Shown here: positions 53,589 through 61,259 of the stretch, in pieces | How positions within the stretch are numbered: the stretch's first letter is position 1 | Layout: every line of letters starts with the position of its first letter | Source: Arthrobacter sp. B6 | Lineage (GTDB): Bacteria > Actinomycetota > Actinomycetes > Actinomycetales > Micrococcaceae | Assembly (NCBI RefSeq): GCF_001663775.1 | Contig: NZ_KV467168.1 | Span: forward strand, 2,144,870-2,208,869 | Direction: 5' to 3' | DNA length: 64,000 nt | Made by a program: the position numbers and the translations under genes | Notes under the pieces: model-generated | What the model saw: only the letters and a program-made list of their open reading frames with translations | Told to the model about the DNA's origin: nothing | The model's database searches: none

Positions 53589-54653
53589 ATGTCGGTTCGG
53601 ATACAGGCTTGGGGAGTAATTGCTGCTGTGCTGGCGGGTTCGGACCCTGCCCAGGCAGCCACGCGTCAGCGTCTTAGTGACCGTCTCGACGAAAATCCGG
53701 GAGTACCTGAAAGAGCCCTGCTGGAACATCTGCTGGAAAGCCGGCACGAGGACAGCCTGGGCAGCGGAACCCTGGACACCGCCCGTGTGCCGTTTCCCCG
53801 GGATGCCATGCCGCCGCAGCTGCTTGAACGCCTCGACGCCATCCGCAGCCTTTCGAGGATCAGCGCCCTGCTGGAGAACCAGATGCTGATGACCGCCTTC
53901 CAGCCGATCTACGGCCTGGCGAGCAAAAGCGTGGTGGGCGTGGAGGCACTCTCACGGTTCGTCAGCGATGACGGCGCCGGTGCCGAACTGTGGTTCGCCG
54001 AGGCTGCGTCAGTTGGACTGGGAGCCAACCTGGAATTCTCCGCGCTGGGCGCCGCCGCGGCCGCAGCCGCAAATCTCCCGCCGCACCTCTATGTTTCGCT
54101 GAACGTCTCGCCGACGTCCTGCATTGATCCGCGGCTACCCGAATTGTTCGACCACATCGAACTGCCGGTGAACCGTATTGTGCTCGAATTGACCGAGGGC
54201 ATTCCGGATGATGAATATCCGCATTTCATTTCCGCAATTACACCGCTGCGCGAGCACGGCCTGCGCATTGCCATCGATGATTCTTACTCCGGAGCCGGCG
54301 CACTGAGCCGGATGGTGCATCTGCGCCCCGATTTCATCAAGCTGGGACGCGACATCATCAGCGGCGTGGACGTAGATCCCACCCAGCAGGCGCTGGCTGC
54401 CGGCATGGTGGACTTCGCCGAGCAGATCGGCTCAGCTCTGGTGGCGGAGGGTGTGGAAACGCGCCAGGAACTCCAAGTACTGACGGACCTCGGCATCAGC
54501 GCCGGCCAAGGCTATCTCCTGGGCCGTCCGTCCGTCAGGCCCGAGGACTGGGCGGCCTGGAATACGGCCAAAGATCCGGACGGCCTCATCCGGCAGCTCC
54601 CCCAGGTGGAGAATGCTGCCCACGGCTCGCCGGGTGCAGCTGACAGCCACTGA
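53589..54653 (+). CDS. EAL-domain c-di-GMP phosphodiesterase
   Basis: A 354-residue protein with an EAL domain at about 100-330. The motif lies at 119-121 (VGVEALSRF); the further ligands appear in LNVSP, VLELTEG, AIDDSYSG, FIKLGRD and AEGVET. The loop after the paired aspartates reads DDSYSGAG instead of the common DDFGTGYS, yet the metal ligands are kept. The N-terminal 95 residues are helical and match nothing I recognise. GGGGG lies before the ATG. The 173-base gap upstream is unusually AT-rich for this genome, so it may have its own promoter. Confidence 0.88.
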   Translation: MSVRIQAWGVIAAVLAGSDPAQAATRQRLSDRLDENPGVPERALLEHLLESRHEDSLGSGTLDTARVPFPRDAMPPQLLERLDAIRSLSRISALLENQMLMTAFQPIYGLASKSVVGVEALSRFVSDDGAGAELWFAEAASVGLGANLEFSALGAAAAAAANLPPHLYVSLNVSPTSCIDPRLPELFDHIELPVNRIVLELTEGIPDDEYPHFISAITPLREHGLRIAIDDSYSGAGALSRMVHLRPDFIKLGRDIISGVDVDPTQQALAAGMVDFAEQIGSALVAEGVETRQELQVLTDLGISAGQGYLLGRPSVRPEDWAAWNTAKDPDGLIRQLPQVENAAHGSPGAADSH

Positions 54654-54660
54654 CCGCACT

Positions 54661-54699
54661 GGTGGCTGAGCCCGCCTGGTTTCGACAAGCCCAACCACC
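54661..54699. terminator. Hairpin between convergent genes
   Basis: GGTGGCTGAGC (54661-54671) pairs with GCCCAACCACC (54689-54699) over 11 positions, two of them G-T pairs. The loop contains TGGTTTCGACAA. It lies between the EAL gene and the leftward small gene and could stop transcription both ways. From memory, GGTTTCGACAAGC-type hairpins recur widely in Arthrobacter genomes. Confidence 0.6.
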
Positions 54700-54707
54700 A
54701 ATCCAAA

Positions 54708-54956
54708 CTATTCGCTGTGCCCCTGGTCGCCGCTCATCTGGTCTTCGGCCGGCGGGGTCTCCCCGGGCGGGACACCGCCGCCCGGCTCCAGGCCGGTGAT
54801 GTTCCCCTCCTGCGGATCGGGATTGGCCGTACTTGCCGAGTCCTTCGCCGTGCGCGCCCGGCCCGTGCCGGCGTCGGCGGTTTCCCTGGCTGGCTGGTCC
54901 GGGTTGCCGGGCTGGTCCGGATTGGCGGGATCATTTTCCGGATGGTAGCTGCTCAT
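54708..54956 (-). CDS. Small disordered protein (DUF6480-like)
   Basis: An 82-residue hydrophilic protein with a Pro/Asn/Asp-rich start (MSSYHPENDPANPDQ) and a C-terminal ITGLEPGGGVPPGETPPAE segment that I associate with the DUF6480 family. It has no membrane segment. GGAAGGAAC precedes the ATG; a longer form from 55019 is unlikely because it lacks a site. It is divergent from the acidic protein at 55088 across 131 bases. Function unknown. Confidence 0.72.
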   Translation of the reverse strand: MSSYHPENDPANPDQPGNPDQPARETADAGTGRARTAKDSASTANPDPQEGNITGLEPGGGVPPGETPPAEDQMSGDQGHSE

Positions 54957-55087
54957 GGTGCTGGTTCCTTCCTGGACGGGCTGCGGCCTCTCCCTCAGCT
55001 CTGGACTAATTGTAAGCATGCTGATAATTCTGGAAGGGTGCCGGGATGGCAGAACGGGCCGTCCCCCCGACCAGAAGGAGTATCCAC

Positions 55088-55522
55088 ATGGGCATCGGCG
55101 ACAGCATAGGCAAAGCAGCGGAAAACGCCATGGAAGACCTGGCGGGGACCTCGTCGCCCACGGAGAGCGCCAAGGTTCCGGAACCGACGGATCCGAACAG
55201 CGATGTTGAAGTCCACTCGTCCATCAGTGAAGGATCCAATGCGATGGAGGCGGAGAAGGAAAAGGCGCCCGGCCTGAAAACCGGCTCGGCCACCGGCCCG
55301 GTGTCCTCCCGGCCGGCAGAGCCGGCAAATGCCTCAGATGCCCCGGCCGGCAGCGCAGGACAGGGCGCCGGCCCTGCCCCTGTCGAAGACGCCGGGGACG
55401 CTCCGGACGCGCCCCGGGACGTTCCCGGGCCGGCGGGCCTCCCCGACGGCGACCCCGACGCCCTCCGCGCCGATCCCGGCGAGGGCGACGAGGATCCGTC
55501 CACGGGCATGGGCCGCAGCTGA
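55088..55522 (+). CDS. Acidic disordered protein, function unknown
   Basis: A 144-residue protein. It starts with a short amphipathic helix (MGIGDSIGKAAENAMEDLAG) of the type seen in small stress or antitoxin-like proteins, and the rest is rich in Ala, Pro, Asp, Gly and Glu with no predicted fold. GAAGGAG lies seven bases before the ATG. With the proteins at 22263, 35140 and 54708 it forms a group of small charged proteins in this window. It ends just before an inverted repeat. Confidence 0.7.
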   Translation: MGIGDSIGKAAENAMEDLAGTSSPTESAKVPEPTDPNSDVEVHSSISEGSNAMEAEKEKAPGLKTGSATGPVSSRPAEPANASDAPAGSAGQGAGPAPVEDAGDAPDAPRDVPGPAGLPDGDPDALRADPGEGDEDPSTGMGRS

Positions 55523-55532
55523 CTCTGCCTCA

Positions 55533-55589
55533 GGGAGTGGCCGGAAGGTTCAACGAGTGGCCGGAGGGTTTAGCCTTCCGGCCACTCCC
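55533..55589. repeat. Inverted repeat with extra direct copy
   Basis: GGGAGTGGCCGGAAGG (55533-55548) pairs perfectly with 55574-55589. A second near copy of the left arm (GAGTGGCCGGAGGG, 55555-55568) lies in the loop, so two alternative hairpins are possible. It sits between convergent genes; its right arm holds the last codons of the glycerophosphodiesterase gene. It is probably a two-way terminator. Confidence 0.8.
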
Positions 55590-56358
55590 CGCGTTCCAGC
55601 AGGACCTGTTTCAGGAGGTCGGCCCTGTCGGTCACGATGCCGTCCACACCGAGGTCCAGCAACCTGTGCATTTCTGCGGGGTCGTTGATGGTCCACACGT
55701 GCACCTTCAGGCCCATGGCGTGCGCGCGACTGACGTAGCCGGACGTGACTACCCGGAACCTGCCGTACCTGACCGGAACCTGGAGTGCCTGGACGTCCTT
55801 CAGTGGAGCCTGGAGCAGCCGCCGCAGCAGGGCAACGGGCAGCGGCCGCAGCAGCGCAAAGAGCGCATTCGTGGCGACCCCGCCCGACGACGCAACCGGG
55901 CGGCTGAGCAGTTTCAGCACCGCCCGGCGTCGGCGGTCCGAAAAGCTTGCCACGAGCACGCGGTCGTGGAGGCTGTGCCGCTCGATGCCCGCGGCGAGGC
56001 TGCGGACAGAGTTCCAGTCCTTCACGTCCAGGTTCAGCCTGGTGCCGGGAAAGGCGTGCACCAGGTCGTCGAACAGCGGCACCGGCTCCCGCCCGGCGAT
56101 CCGCGCCGCAGCCACTTCGGCGGCGGTGAGCTCGGAGATCCGGCCGACGGCGTCCGTCACCCGGTCCAGCGTCTCGTCGTGGAAGAGCACCAGGACACCG
56201 TCGGAAGTCGTGTGCACGTCAGTTTCCAGGTACCGGCAGCCGAGGTCGACGGCGGCGCGGAACGCGGCCATGGAGTTCTCCAGCCCCTCCCGCGAGAAGC
56301 CGCGGTGGGCCATGGCCACGGGACGTCCGGGGTGCAGGAACGGAAAGGGCGCAGTCAC
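55570..56358 (-). CDS. Glycerophosphodiester phosphodiesterase
   Basis: A 262-residue GDPD-family enzyme that splits glycerophosphodiesters from lipid turnover into glycerol 3-phosphate and alcohol. MAHRGFSREGLENSMAAF holds the first histidine and glutamate, YLETDVHTTSDG the metal ligands and LFHDETLDR the second histidine. There is no signal peptide, so it is cytoplasmic. The last residues GEWPEG and the stop are encoded by an arm of the inverted repeat. Confidence 0.92.
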   Translation of the reverse strand: MTAPFPFLHPGRPVAMAHRGFSREGLENSMAAFRAAVDLGCRYLETDVHTTSDGVLVLFHDETLDRVTDAVGRISELTAAEVAAARIAGREPVPLFDDLVHAFPGTRLNLDVKDWNSVRSLAAGIERHSLHDRVLVASFSDRRRRAVLKLLSRPVASSGGVATNALFALLRPLPVALLRRLLQAPLKDVQALQVPVRYGRFRVVTSGYVSRAHAMGLKVHVWTINDPAEMHRLLDLGVDGIVTDRADLLKQVLLERGEWPEG

Positions 56359-56414
56359 AGTGTGAGCGTACCGCCGACGCGCCTTTCCCTCCGCGCAGTG
56401 ACCAGTGGTGCCGC

Positions 56415-56660
56415 CTATTCCTGGAGGACAACCTCCACGCCGTCACTGCAGTGCAGCAGCGTACGGCCCCGGCCGCCGTCGAGGTCCACCCAGATGGCGG
56501 CATGGTCCCAGGTGATGGCATCCACGATGCCGCCCGTCTCGAAACCGGGCGTCAGGCGGACCAGGACGCGGTCGCCCTGTTTGAGCTTCTTCCAGTGGGC
56601 CGCCGGCACAGCCGGACGCAGCGGTGCCTCGGCCGCATCGTGCTTGACGTTCCTTGCCAT
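56415..56660 (-). CDS. Small protein, function unknown
   Basis: An 81-residue protein. Residues about 25-78 look like a small beta-barrel (KQGDRVLVRLTPGFE, IVDAITWDHAAIWVDLD, HCSDGVEVVL), similar in outline to SH3-like or KOW-type folds, with a flexible basic start. No family is recognised. AAGGGGAC precedes the ATG. It lies 56 bases upstream of the glycerophosphodiesterase gene on the same strand, so the two may be cotranscribed. Confidence 0.68.
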   Translation of the reverse strand: MARNVKHDAAEAPLRPAVPAAHWKKLKQGDRVLVRLTPGFETGGIVDAITWDHAAIWVDLDGGRGRTLLHCSDGVEVVLQE

Positions 56661-56754
56661 GATGTCCCCTTGAGCCGTGGATCGGTGTCCACTGCAAACG
56701 GTAGGGCGGCAAGGTAAACGGCAGGTGAGCGCCAGCTGTGAAGAAACCCTTTAC

Positions 56755-57576
56755 TTAGGGAAGCTTTACCCCAAGCGACGCGAGCCTGGCCTCGAGAACC
56801 TGGGCCACGCCGTCGTCGTCGAAATGGGGCGCCTGTTGTCCGGCCGCGCGGATGGCCTCCGGGTGGCCGCTGGCCATCGCGTATCCGTGGCCTGCCCAGC
56901 GGAGCATCTCGACGTCGTTGGGCATGTCCCCGAAAGCCACCACGTCCGCGGCGTCGATGCCCAGGGATTTGGCGTATTCGGCCAGGGTCACGGCTTTGTT
57001 GACGCCGGGCAGCGAGAGCTCCAGCATGGACACTCCCGGTGACGAGTGCGTGGCAGCGGCCAGGTGCCGGACGGCGGGTTTCACCTCAGCGAGGAAGCTG
57101 TCCGGGGTACCTTCGCGGACGATCGTCAGGAACTTAATGACGGCGTCATCCGGCGTTAGCGTCTCAGCCAGCGGCGCCGGCGTGAATTCGGCCAGCAGTT
57201 CGCTGGAGCCGTTTTCGATGAAACCGGGCTCGAGATGGAAGCCGGTCAGGGTTTCCGCGGCAAAAAGCGCTGTGGGCCGCAGTGCCTTGATGACGCGGCG
57301 TATCTCCAGGACCGAATCGATGCTGAGCGCCCGGGCGGATACCAGGCGGTTGTCCTCAAGGTCCCAGACAACGGCGCCATTGGAGCAGATCACGGTGCCC
57401 GTGTGGCCCAGCCGTTCTTCCAGCGGGTGCAGCCAGCGCGGCGGGCGGCCGGTGACAAAGACAAGTTCGACGCCGGCTTCCCGGCAGGCGTGGAAGGCCC
57501 GGACAGTGCGGTCGCTGATCTTTCCGTCGTGTCCGAGGATCGTTCCGTCAATGTCACTTGCTACCAACCGCATCAT
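56755..57576 (-). CDS. HAD hydrolase, Cof type
   Basis: A 273-residue haloacid-dehalogenase phosphatase with a C2B cap. Motif I is ASDIDGTILG near residues 6-15, motif II lies in VFVTGRPPRW, and the metal motif is VVAFGDMPNDVEML. It is related to the protein at 18664 in fold but not obviously a recent copy. Cytoplasmic, acting on a sugar phosphate or flavin-like phosphate. It stands 94 bases upstream of the small gene at 56415 on the same strand. Confidence 0.9.
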   Translation of the reverse strand: MMRLVASDIDGTILGHDGKISDRTVRAFHACREAGVELVFVTGRPPRWLHPLEERLGHTGTVICSNGAVVWDLEDNRLVSARALSIDSVLEIRRVIKALRPTALFAAETLTGFHLEPGFIENGSSELLAEFTPAPLAETLTPDDAVIKFLTIVREGTPDSFLAEVKPAVRHLAAATHSSPGVSMLELSLPGVNKAVTLAEYAKSLGIDAADVVAFGDMPNDVEMLRWAGHGYAMASGHPEAIRAAGQQAPHFDDDGVAQVLEARLASLGVKLP

Positions 57577-57693
57577 GCCAGTCTACGTGGATTGCGTGGA
57601 CGGCTCTTCCTGCGCTGTGAAGCCCCCGGTCGCCGGACGGGCAGGACATCGTGGGACGCTGGCCTACGTTCTGACCCCACGCACGGTGCAACG

Positions 57694-58632
57694 TCATGAT
57701 CGCGAGGCAGGTCCGCAGGCCGCAGTGACGAAGTCATAAATGCGGTGCCTGAGCACGTCACCGGTGTCTATCTTGAGGACTCCATTTCGCCCGCCTGCCC
57801 TGACGTGGAAGGGCAGCAGCGTTCCTATCTTGTCCTCTGCCACGGCGTGCGGATCACAGCGCGCCGGGCGGATGGCCAGACGCAGCTCCACCGGTGGACC
57901 GCCAGCGGATACCTGAACACCACTGGGCCAGGGCTGGGCTGTGTCTTCCGCTATCAGGGTTGTGCCGTCGATCCGGTCAATGGTCAGCACCTCCTGCCGT
58001 CCGCGAGCTGGCCCGGGGAGGATAAGGACACGCACGACGGCGGTTGTCCCGTCGTCTGAGACCGCCAGCTCCGGGGAGGGCTGGAAGGCGGCAACCTCCC
58101 GAACTGCCTTATCCAGGCACATCTCGCTGTTGTTCCGGGCAAGGACTCCAAACGGGTCCTCAACGGTGAGCGGCCCGGACACGTGGCCGTCGGGGCGGGT
58201 GCTCACCCGTACGGTGGGAGGGGCGTCTCCACTGCTGCTGCCGGTCCCGGTGCCGATGCTTCCGTCTATGCAACGGGGCTCCGGCAGGTGGGCGGGAAGG
58301 CTCTTTGGCTGCTTGGGCGGCAATACGGTGCCATCGGCGGGAGTGTGCCAGCTGATGCCAGAGCTAAACAGTGCGCTGTCCAGCTCTGCGTCCAGCACCG
58401 TCACAGGATTCGGGGTGTTGTTGGTGAGCTGGATTTCGATGATCCGCTTGTTGTAGTTGTCCCTGAACTGGTTGATGGAGGCGGTGAGAGCAGGAGTATC
58501 GCTCACTTCGGGCCCTGGCTGCGCGCCATCGCTGCTGCAGCCCTGAAGTGAAGGCAGGAGCGTCAGCAGGACAGCCGAAGCGGCCAAGGCATTGAGGTGT
58601 TGCCTCCGTCGAGCCAGCGGGGGGTGACTCAT
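57694..58632 (-). CDS. Lipoprotein, function unknown
   Basis: A 312-residue predicted lipoprotein. After a basic start (PPLARRRQHLNALA) a hydrophobic stretch ends in the lipobox LQGC at about residue 32, so it is anchored to the outer face of the membrane. The rest alternates strand-like segments (IIEIQLTNNTPNPVTVLDAEL, VELRLAIRPARCDPHAVAE) that suggest an immunoglobulin-like or beta-sandwich fold; several cysteines could form disulfides. No family is recognised and there is no operon partner. Confidence 0.75.
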   Translation of the reverse strand: MSHPPLARRRQHLNALAASAVLLTLLPSLQGCSSDGAQPGPEVSDTPALTASINQFRDNYNKRIIEIQLTNNTPNPVTVLDAELDSALFSSGISWHTPADGTVLPPKQPKSLPAHLPEPRCIDGSIGTGTGSSSGDAPPTVRVSTRPDGHVSGPLTVEDPFGVLARNNSEMCLDKAVREVAAFQPSPELAVSDDGTTAVVRVLILPGPARGRQEVLTIDRIDGTTLIAEDTAQPWPSGVQVSAGGPPVELRLAIRPARCDPHAVAEDKIGTLLPFHVRAGGRNGVLKIDTGDVLRHRIYDFVTAACGPASRS

Positions 58633-58818
58633 GCTTGTAGTTTAGGCCGCGGATTTTCCCTCGGTCATCGGCTCCGCACGGCTTCGTCCACTGCAACGCG
58701 AGCCGTCGCGGGGCACTTTGGGGGTGCCGGGCCGCGTAAATGACGGCCGCCGTAGTGCGTCAGTGGCCGGGATGGTCGCCCGCCGCCCGCTAAAGGGTCG
58801 GGAAGGGGTGGATTCGCG

Positions 58819-59412
58819 CTAAGAGGCGAATGCGATCTGCTCAGTGCGGGCGATGCTCCGCTGGATGGACGCCTGGTCTATGCCAAGGAGCGCCGTGAGC
58901 CACATCCCGTTTTGCACGACGGCAATGTCGGCTGCCCGCTCCCTGCATTCGTCGCTGGAAAGCTCGGGTTTGGCATTCCCTATCAGGGCCGCGAGTCCAT
59001 CGAGATACCGGTCGAACGCTGCCGCATTAATCACGGCAAAGTCTTCGTGGGCTTGCGCAAGCGCCCAAAGATGGAGGCGCAGGGACAGATATTGTGTGGT
59101 CAGGAATTCGGGGCCAGCAACGCGCCGTAGGGCCTTTTGGAGCTGTTCGGCCGGGGGCGATCCCGGGTCCGGTGCGACCAGCCTCAGGTCGCTCTCGTCA
59201 ATTCGGTTCAAGGCCGCACGGATCAAGCTCGATTTGTCTTCGAAGTAGTAGTTCACGAGTCCGAGCGCGACGCCGGCTTCGCGGGCCACTGCGCGCATAT
59301 TGACACCTGAGATGCCGTGGCGGGACAGCAGTGCCAGTGCCGCTTCGAGGATGCGCGACTGCCTGTCAACCTGTTCGCCCTGTTCGCCTGGCTTCACGGT
59401 GCTTGTATCCAC
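58819..59412 (-). CDS. TetR-family transcriptional regulator
   Basis: A 197-residue TetR-type repressor. The helix-turn-helix lies at about 18-65 (RILEAALALLSRHGISGVNM, then AREAGVALGLVNYYFEDKSS). The C-terminal domain is of the BetI-like kind (TetR_C_6 region). It is divergent from the substrate-binding protein at 59608 across 195 bases, so it may control it, though no clear operator palindrome was seen there. Ligand unknown. Confidence 0.9.
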   Translation of the reverse strand: MDTSTVKPGEQGEQVDRQSRILEAALALLSRHGISGVNMRAVAREAGVALGLVNYYFEDKSSLIRAALNRIDESDLRLVAPDPGSPPAEQLQKALRRVAGPEFLTTQYLSLRLHLWALAQAHEDFAVINAAAFDRYLDGLAALIGNAKPELSSDECRERAADIAVVQNGMWLTALLGIDQASIQRSIARTEQIAFAS

Positions 59413-59607
59413 TTGGCCAGACTATGGCGAAAGCCGCGATGGTGCATCTCCACGAAAAGAAGACGTCCTGCGACGTTATTGGACGCCGGACTACGTTCTG
59501 TTGAGCGTCCGCTACGTCCGGTGAACGCCCGTGTCCTGCGCCGTTGTGACCCCTGGGGGCCGTCCGTAATCTCGTCTGCAGTACCCGCCCCAACAAAGGA
59601 ATTCGCC

Positions 59608-60795
59608 ATGGCAACACCGCAGGACAACGGTCCGCAGAACCCGCAAGGCTCCACCCGCATCGTGGCCGGCCAGTCCGCCACGCCCAAGCGCCCGCTCGGC
59701 CTGAAGGTCGGAATCGTGGCGGGCATCCTGGCCCTGGTCGGCGGGGGCGTCGCCGTCGCCTCCGCCGTCTCCGCCAACTCTCCGAGTGCAGGCACCTCAG
59801 CCGAGGCCGCTGCCCCGGCCGGCAGCCCCGCGGCGGAGCTGAAGCTGGGCTACTTCGGAAATGTGACCCACGCTCCCGCCCTGGTGGGTATCAGCAAGGA
59901 TTATATCGCGGAGGAACTGGGCGACACCAGGCTCAGCACACAGGTTTTCAACGCCGGGCCCGCCGCGATCGAAGCCCTGAACGCCGGCGCCATCGACGCC
60001 ACGTACATCGGCCCGAACCCGGCCATCAACTCGTTCGTCAAGAGTGGCGGCGAATCGGTGAACATCATCGCCGGCGCCGCCGCGGGCGGTGCGCAGCTGG
60101 TGGTCCGGCCGGAAATCACCTCCGCCGCGGGCCTTTTGGGCAAAACGCTTGCCTCACCGCAGCTCGGCGGAACCCAGGACGTGGCACTGCGCGCCTGGCT
60201 CGCTGCCCAGGGCTACAGGACCAACGTCGATGGCAGCGGCGACGTCTCCATCAACCCGACCGAAAACGCCCAGACCCTGAAACTGTTCCAGGACGGAAAG
60301 CTCGACGGCGCGTGGTTGCCTGAGCCCTGGGCCTCCCGCCTGGTGCTGACCGCCGGGGCCAAGGTCCTGGTGGACGAAAAGGAACTGTGGGACGGCTCGC
60401 TCGCCGGCAAGGCCGGCGAATTCCCCACCACCATCCTGATCGTGAACAGGAAGTTCGCGGCGGACCACCCGGACACCGTCAAAGCCCTGCTCCAGGGGCA
60501 CGTGAAGTCCGTGGAGTGGCTGAACAGCGCCGCCGCGGATGAGAAGGCAACCGTCATCAACGCCGCACTGAAGGACGCCGCCGGCGCCGAACTCAAAGCC
60601 GATGTGATCGACCGGTCCCTGAAGAACATCGTCTTCACGGTGGACCCGCTGGCCGGGACCTACCCCAAGCTGCTGAAGGACGGGGTGGACGCCGGCACCA
60701 CGAAGCAGGCCGACATCAGCGGCATCTTCGACCTCAGCGCCCTCAATGAGGTCACCGGGGAGAAGACCTCGGCTGCGGGGTTGGGTAAGGAGTAG
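59608..60795 (+). CDS. ABC transporter binding protein, sulfonate/nitrate type
   Basis: A 395-residue binding protein of the SsuA/TauA/NrtA type for aliphatic sulfonates, taurine or related compounds. The start is polar (MATPQDNGPQNPQ), then a membrane segment at about 32-55 (VGIVAGILALVGGGVAVA) takes the place of a lipobox, since there is no cysteine. The ligand-binding part begins LKLGYFGNVTHAPALVGI, with AGPAAIEALNAGAIDATYIG. AAAGGA precedes the ATG at 59608. No permease or ATPase gene is adjacent, so it is an orphan here, perhaps serving a transporter elsewhere. Confidence 0.85.
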   Translation: MATPQDNGPQNPQGSTRIVAGQSATPKRPLGLKVGIVAGILALVGGGVAVASAVSANSPSAGTSAEAAAPAGSPAAELKLGYFGNVTHAPALVGISKDYIAEELGDTRLSTQVFNAGPAAIEALNAGAIDATYIGPNPAINSFVKSGGESVNIIAGAAAGGAQLVVRPEITSAAGLLGKTLASPQLGGTQDVALRAWLAAQGYRTNVDGSGDVSINPTENAQTLKLFQDGKLDGAWLPEPWASRLVLTAGAKVLVDEKELWDGSLAGKAGEFPTTILIVNRKFAADHPDTVKALLQGHVKSVEWLNSAAADEKATVINAALKDAAGAELKADVIDRSLKNIVFTVDPLAGTYPKLLKDGVDAGTTKQADISGIFDLSALNEVTGEKTSAAGLGKE

Positions 60796-60852
60796 CTTGG
60801 ATAAGCGCCCAGGCATCCCGCCAAAAGCGTTGACCGGAGAGACAATAACGGT

Positions 60853-61230
60853 ATGAGCTCAGACGAACAGCAGCCACCCGCCGCCGTGCCGCCCCCGCCG
60901 GAATCCCAGCCCACGGTTCAACGCAGCGAGCCTGCGCCTCCGCCCTCGCCCGCTAGGAAGGCTGCGTCCCCACGTGTCACCCGCGCCGCAGTCATCTGGA
61001 GTGCGGTGGCGGTCAGCCTCGCGGTGCTGGTGCTGCTGATCATCTTCTTTATCCAGAACCAGGACATGGTCGAGGTCAAGTTCCTTGGCTGGGAGGGCCG
61101 GCTTGCCCAGGGTGTAGCCTTCTTCATCGCAGCCGTCGGGGGTGGCATCCTGGTGGCGATCGCCGGTGGGGCCCGCATCCTGCAGCTCCGCCGTACCGAA
61201 CGGCGGCGGCGCAAGGTTACGAACCTCTAG
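60853..61230 (+). CDS. LapA-like membrane protein (DUF1049)
   Basis: A 125-residue protein. The first 40 residues are Pro/Gln/Ser-rich, then two membrane segments (about 54-73, WSAVAVSLAVLVLLIIFFI, and about 90-112) flank FIQNQDMVEVKFLGW, the typical LapA/DUF1049 segment. A basic tail RRTERRRRK ends it. In E. coli the family works in envelope lipopolysaccharide control; in Gram-positives its role is unknown. It follows the binding protein by 57 bases on the same strand. Confidence 0.82.
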   Translation: MSSDEQQPPAAVPPPPESQPTVQRSEPAPPPSPARKAASPRVTRAAVIWSAVAVSLAVLVLLIIFFIQNQDMVEVKFLGWEGRLAQGVAFFIAAVGGGILVAIAGGARILQLRRTERRRRKVTNL

Positions 61231-61259
61231 CAGTTGACCTCCTCCTCCGTCCCGCCGCC

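Noticed and set aside
59413..59607. A riboswitch before the sulfonate-type binding protein
   Set aside because: No match to SAM, cobalamin or other known riboswitch cores was recognised; only GC-rich sequence with an ordinary ribosome-binding site is seen.
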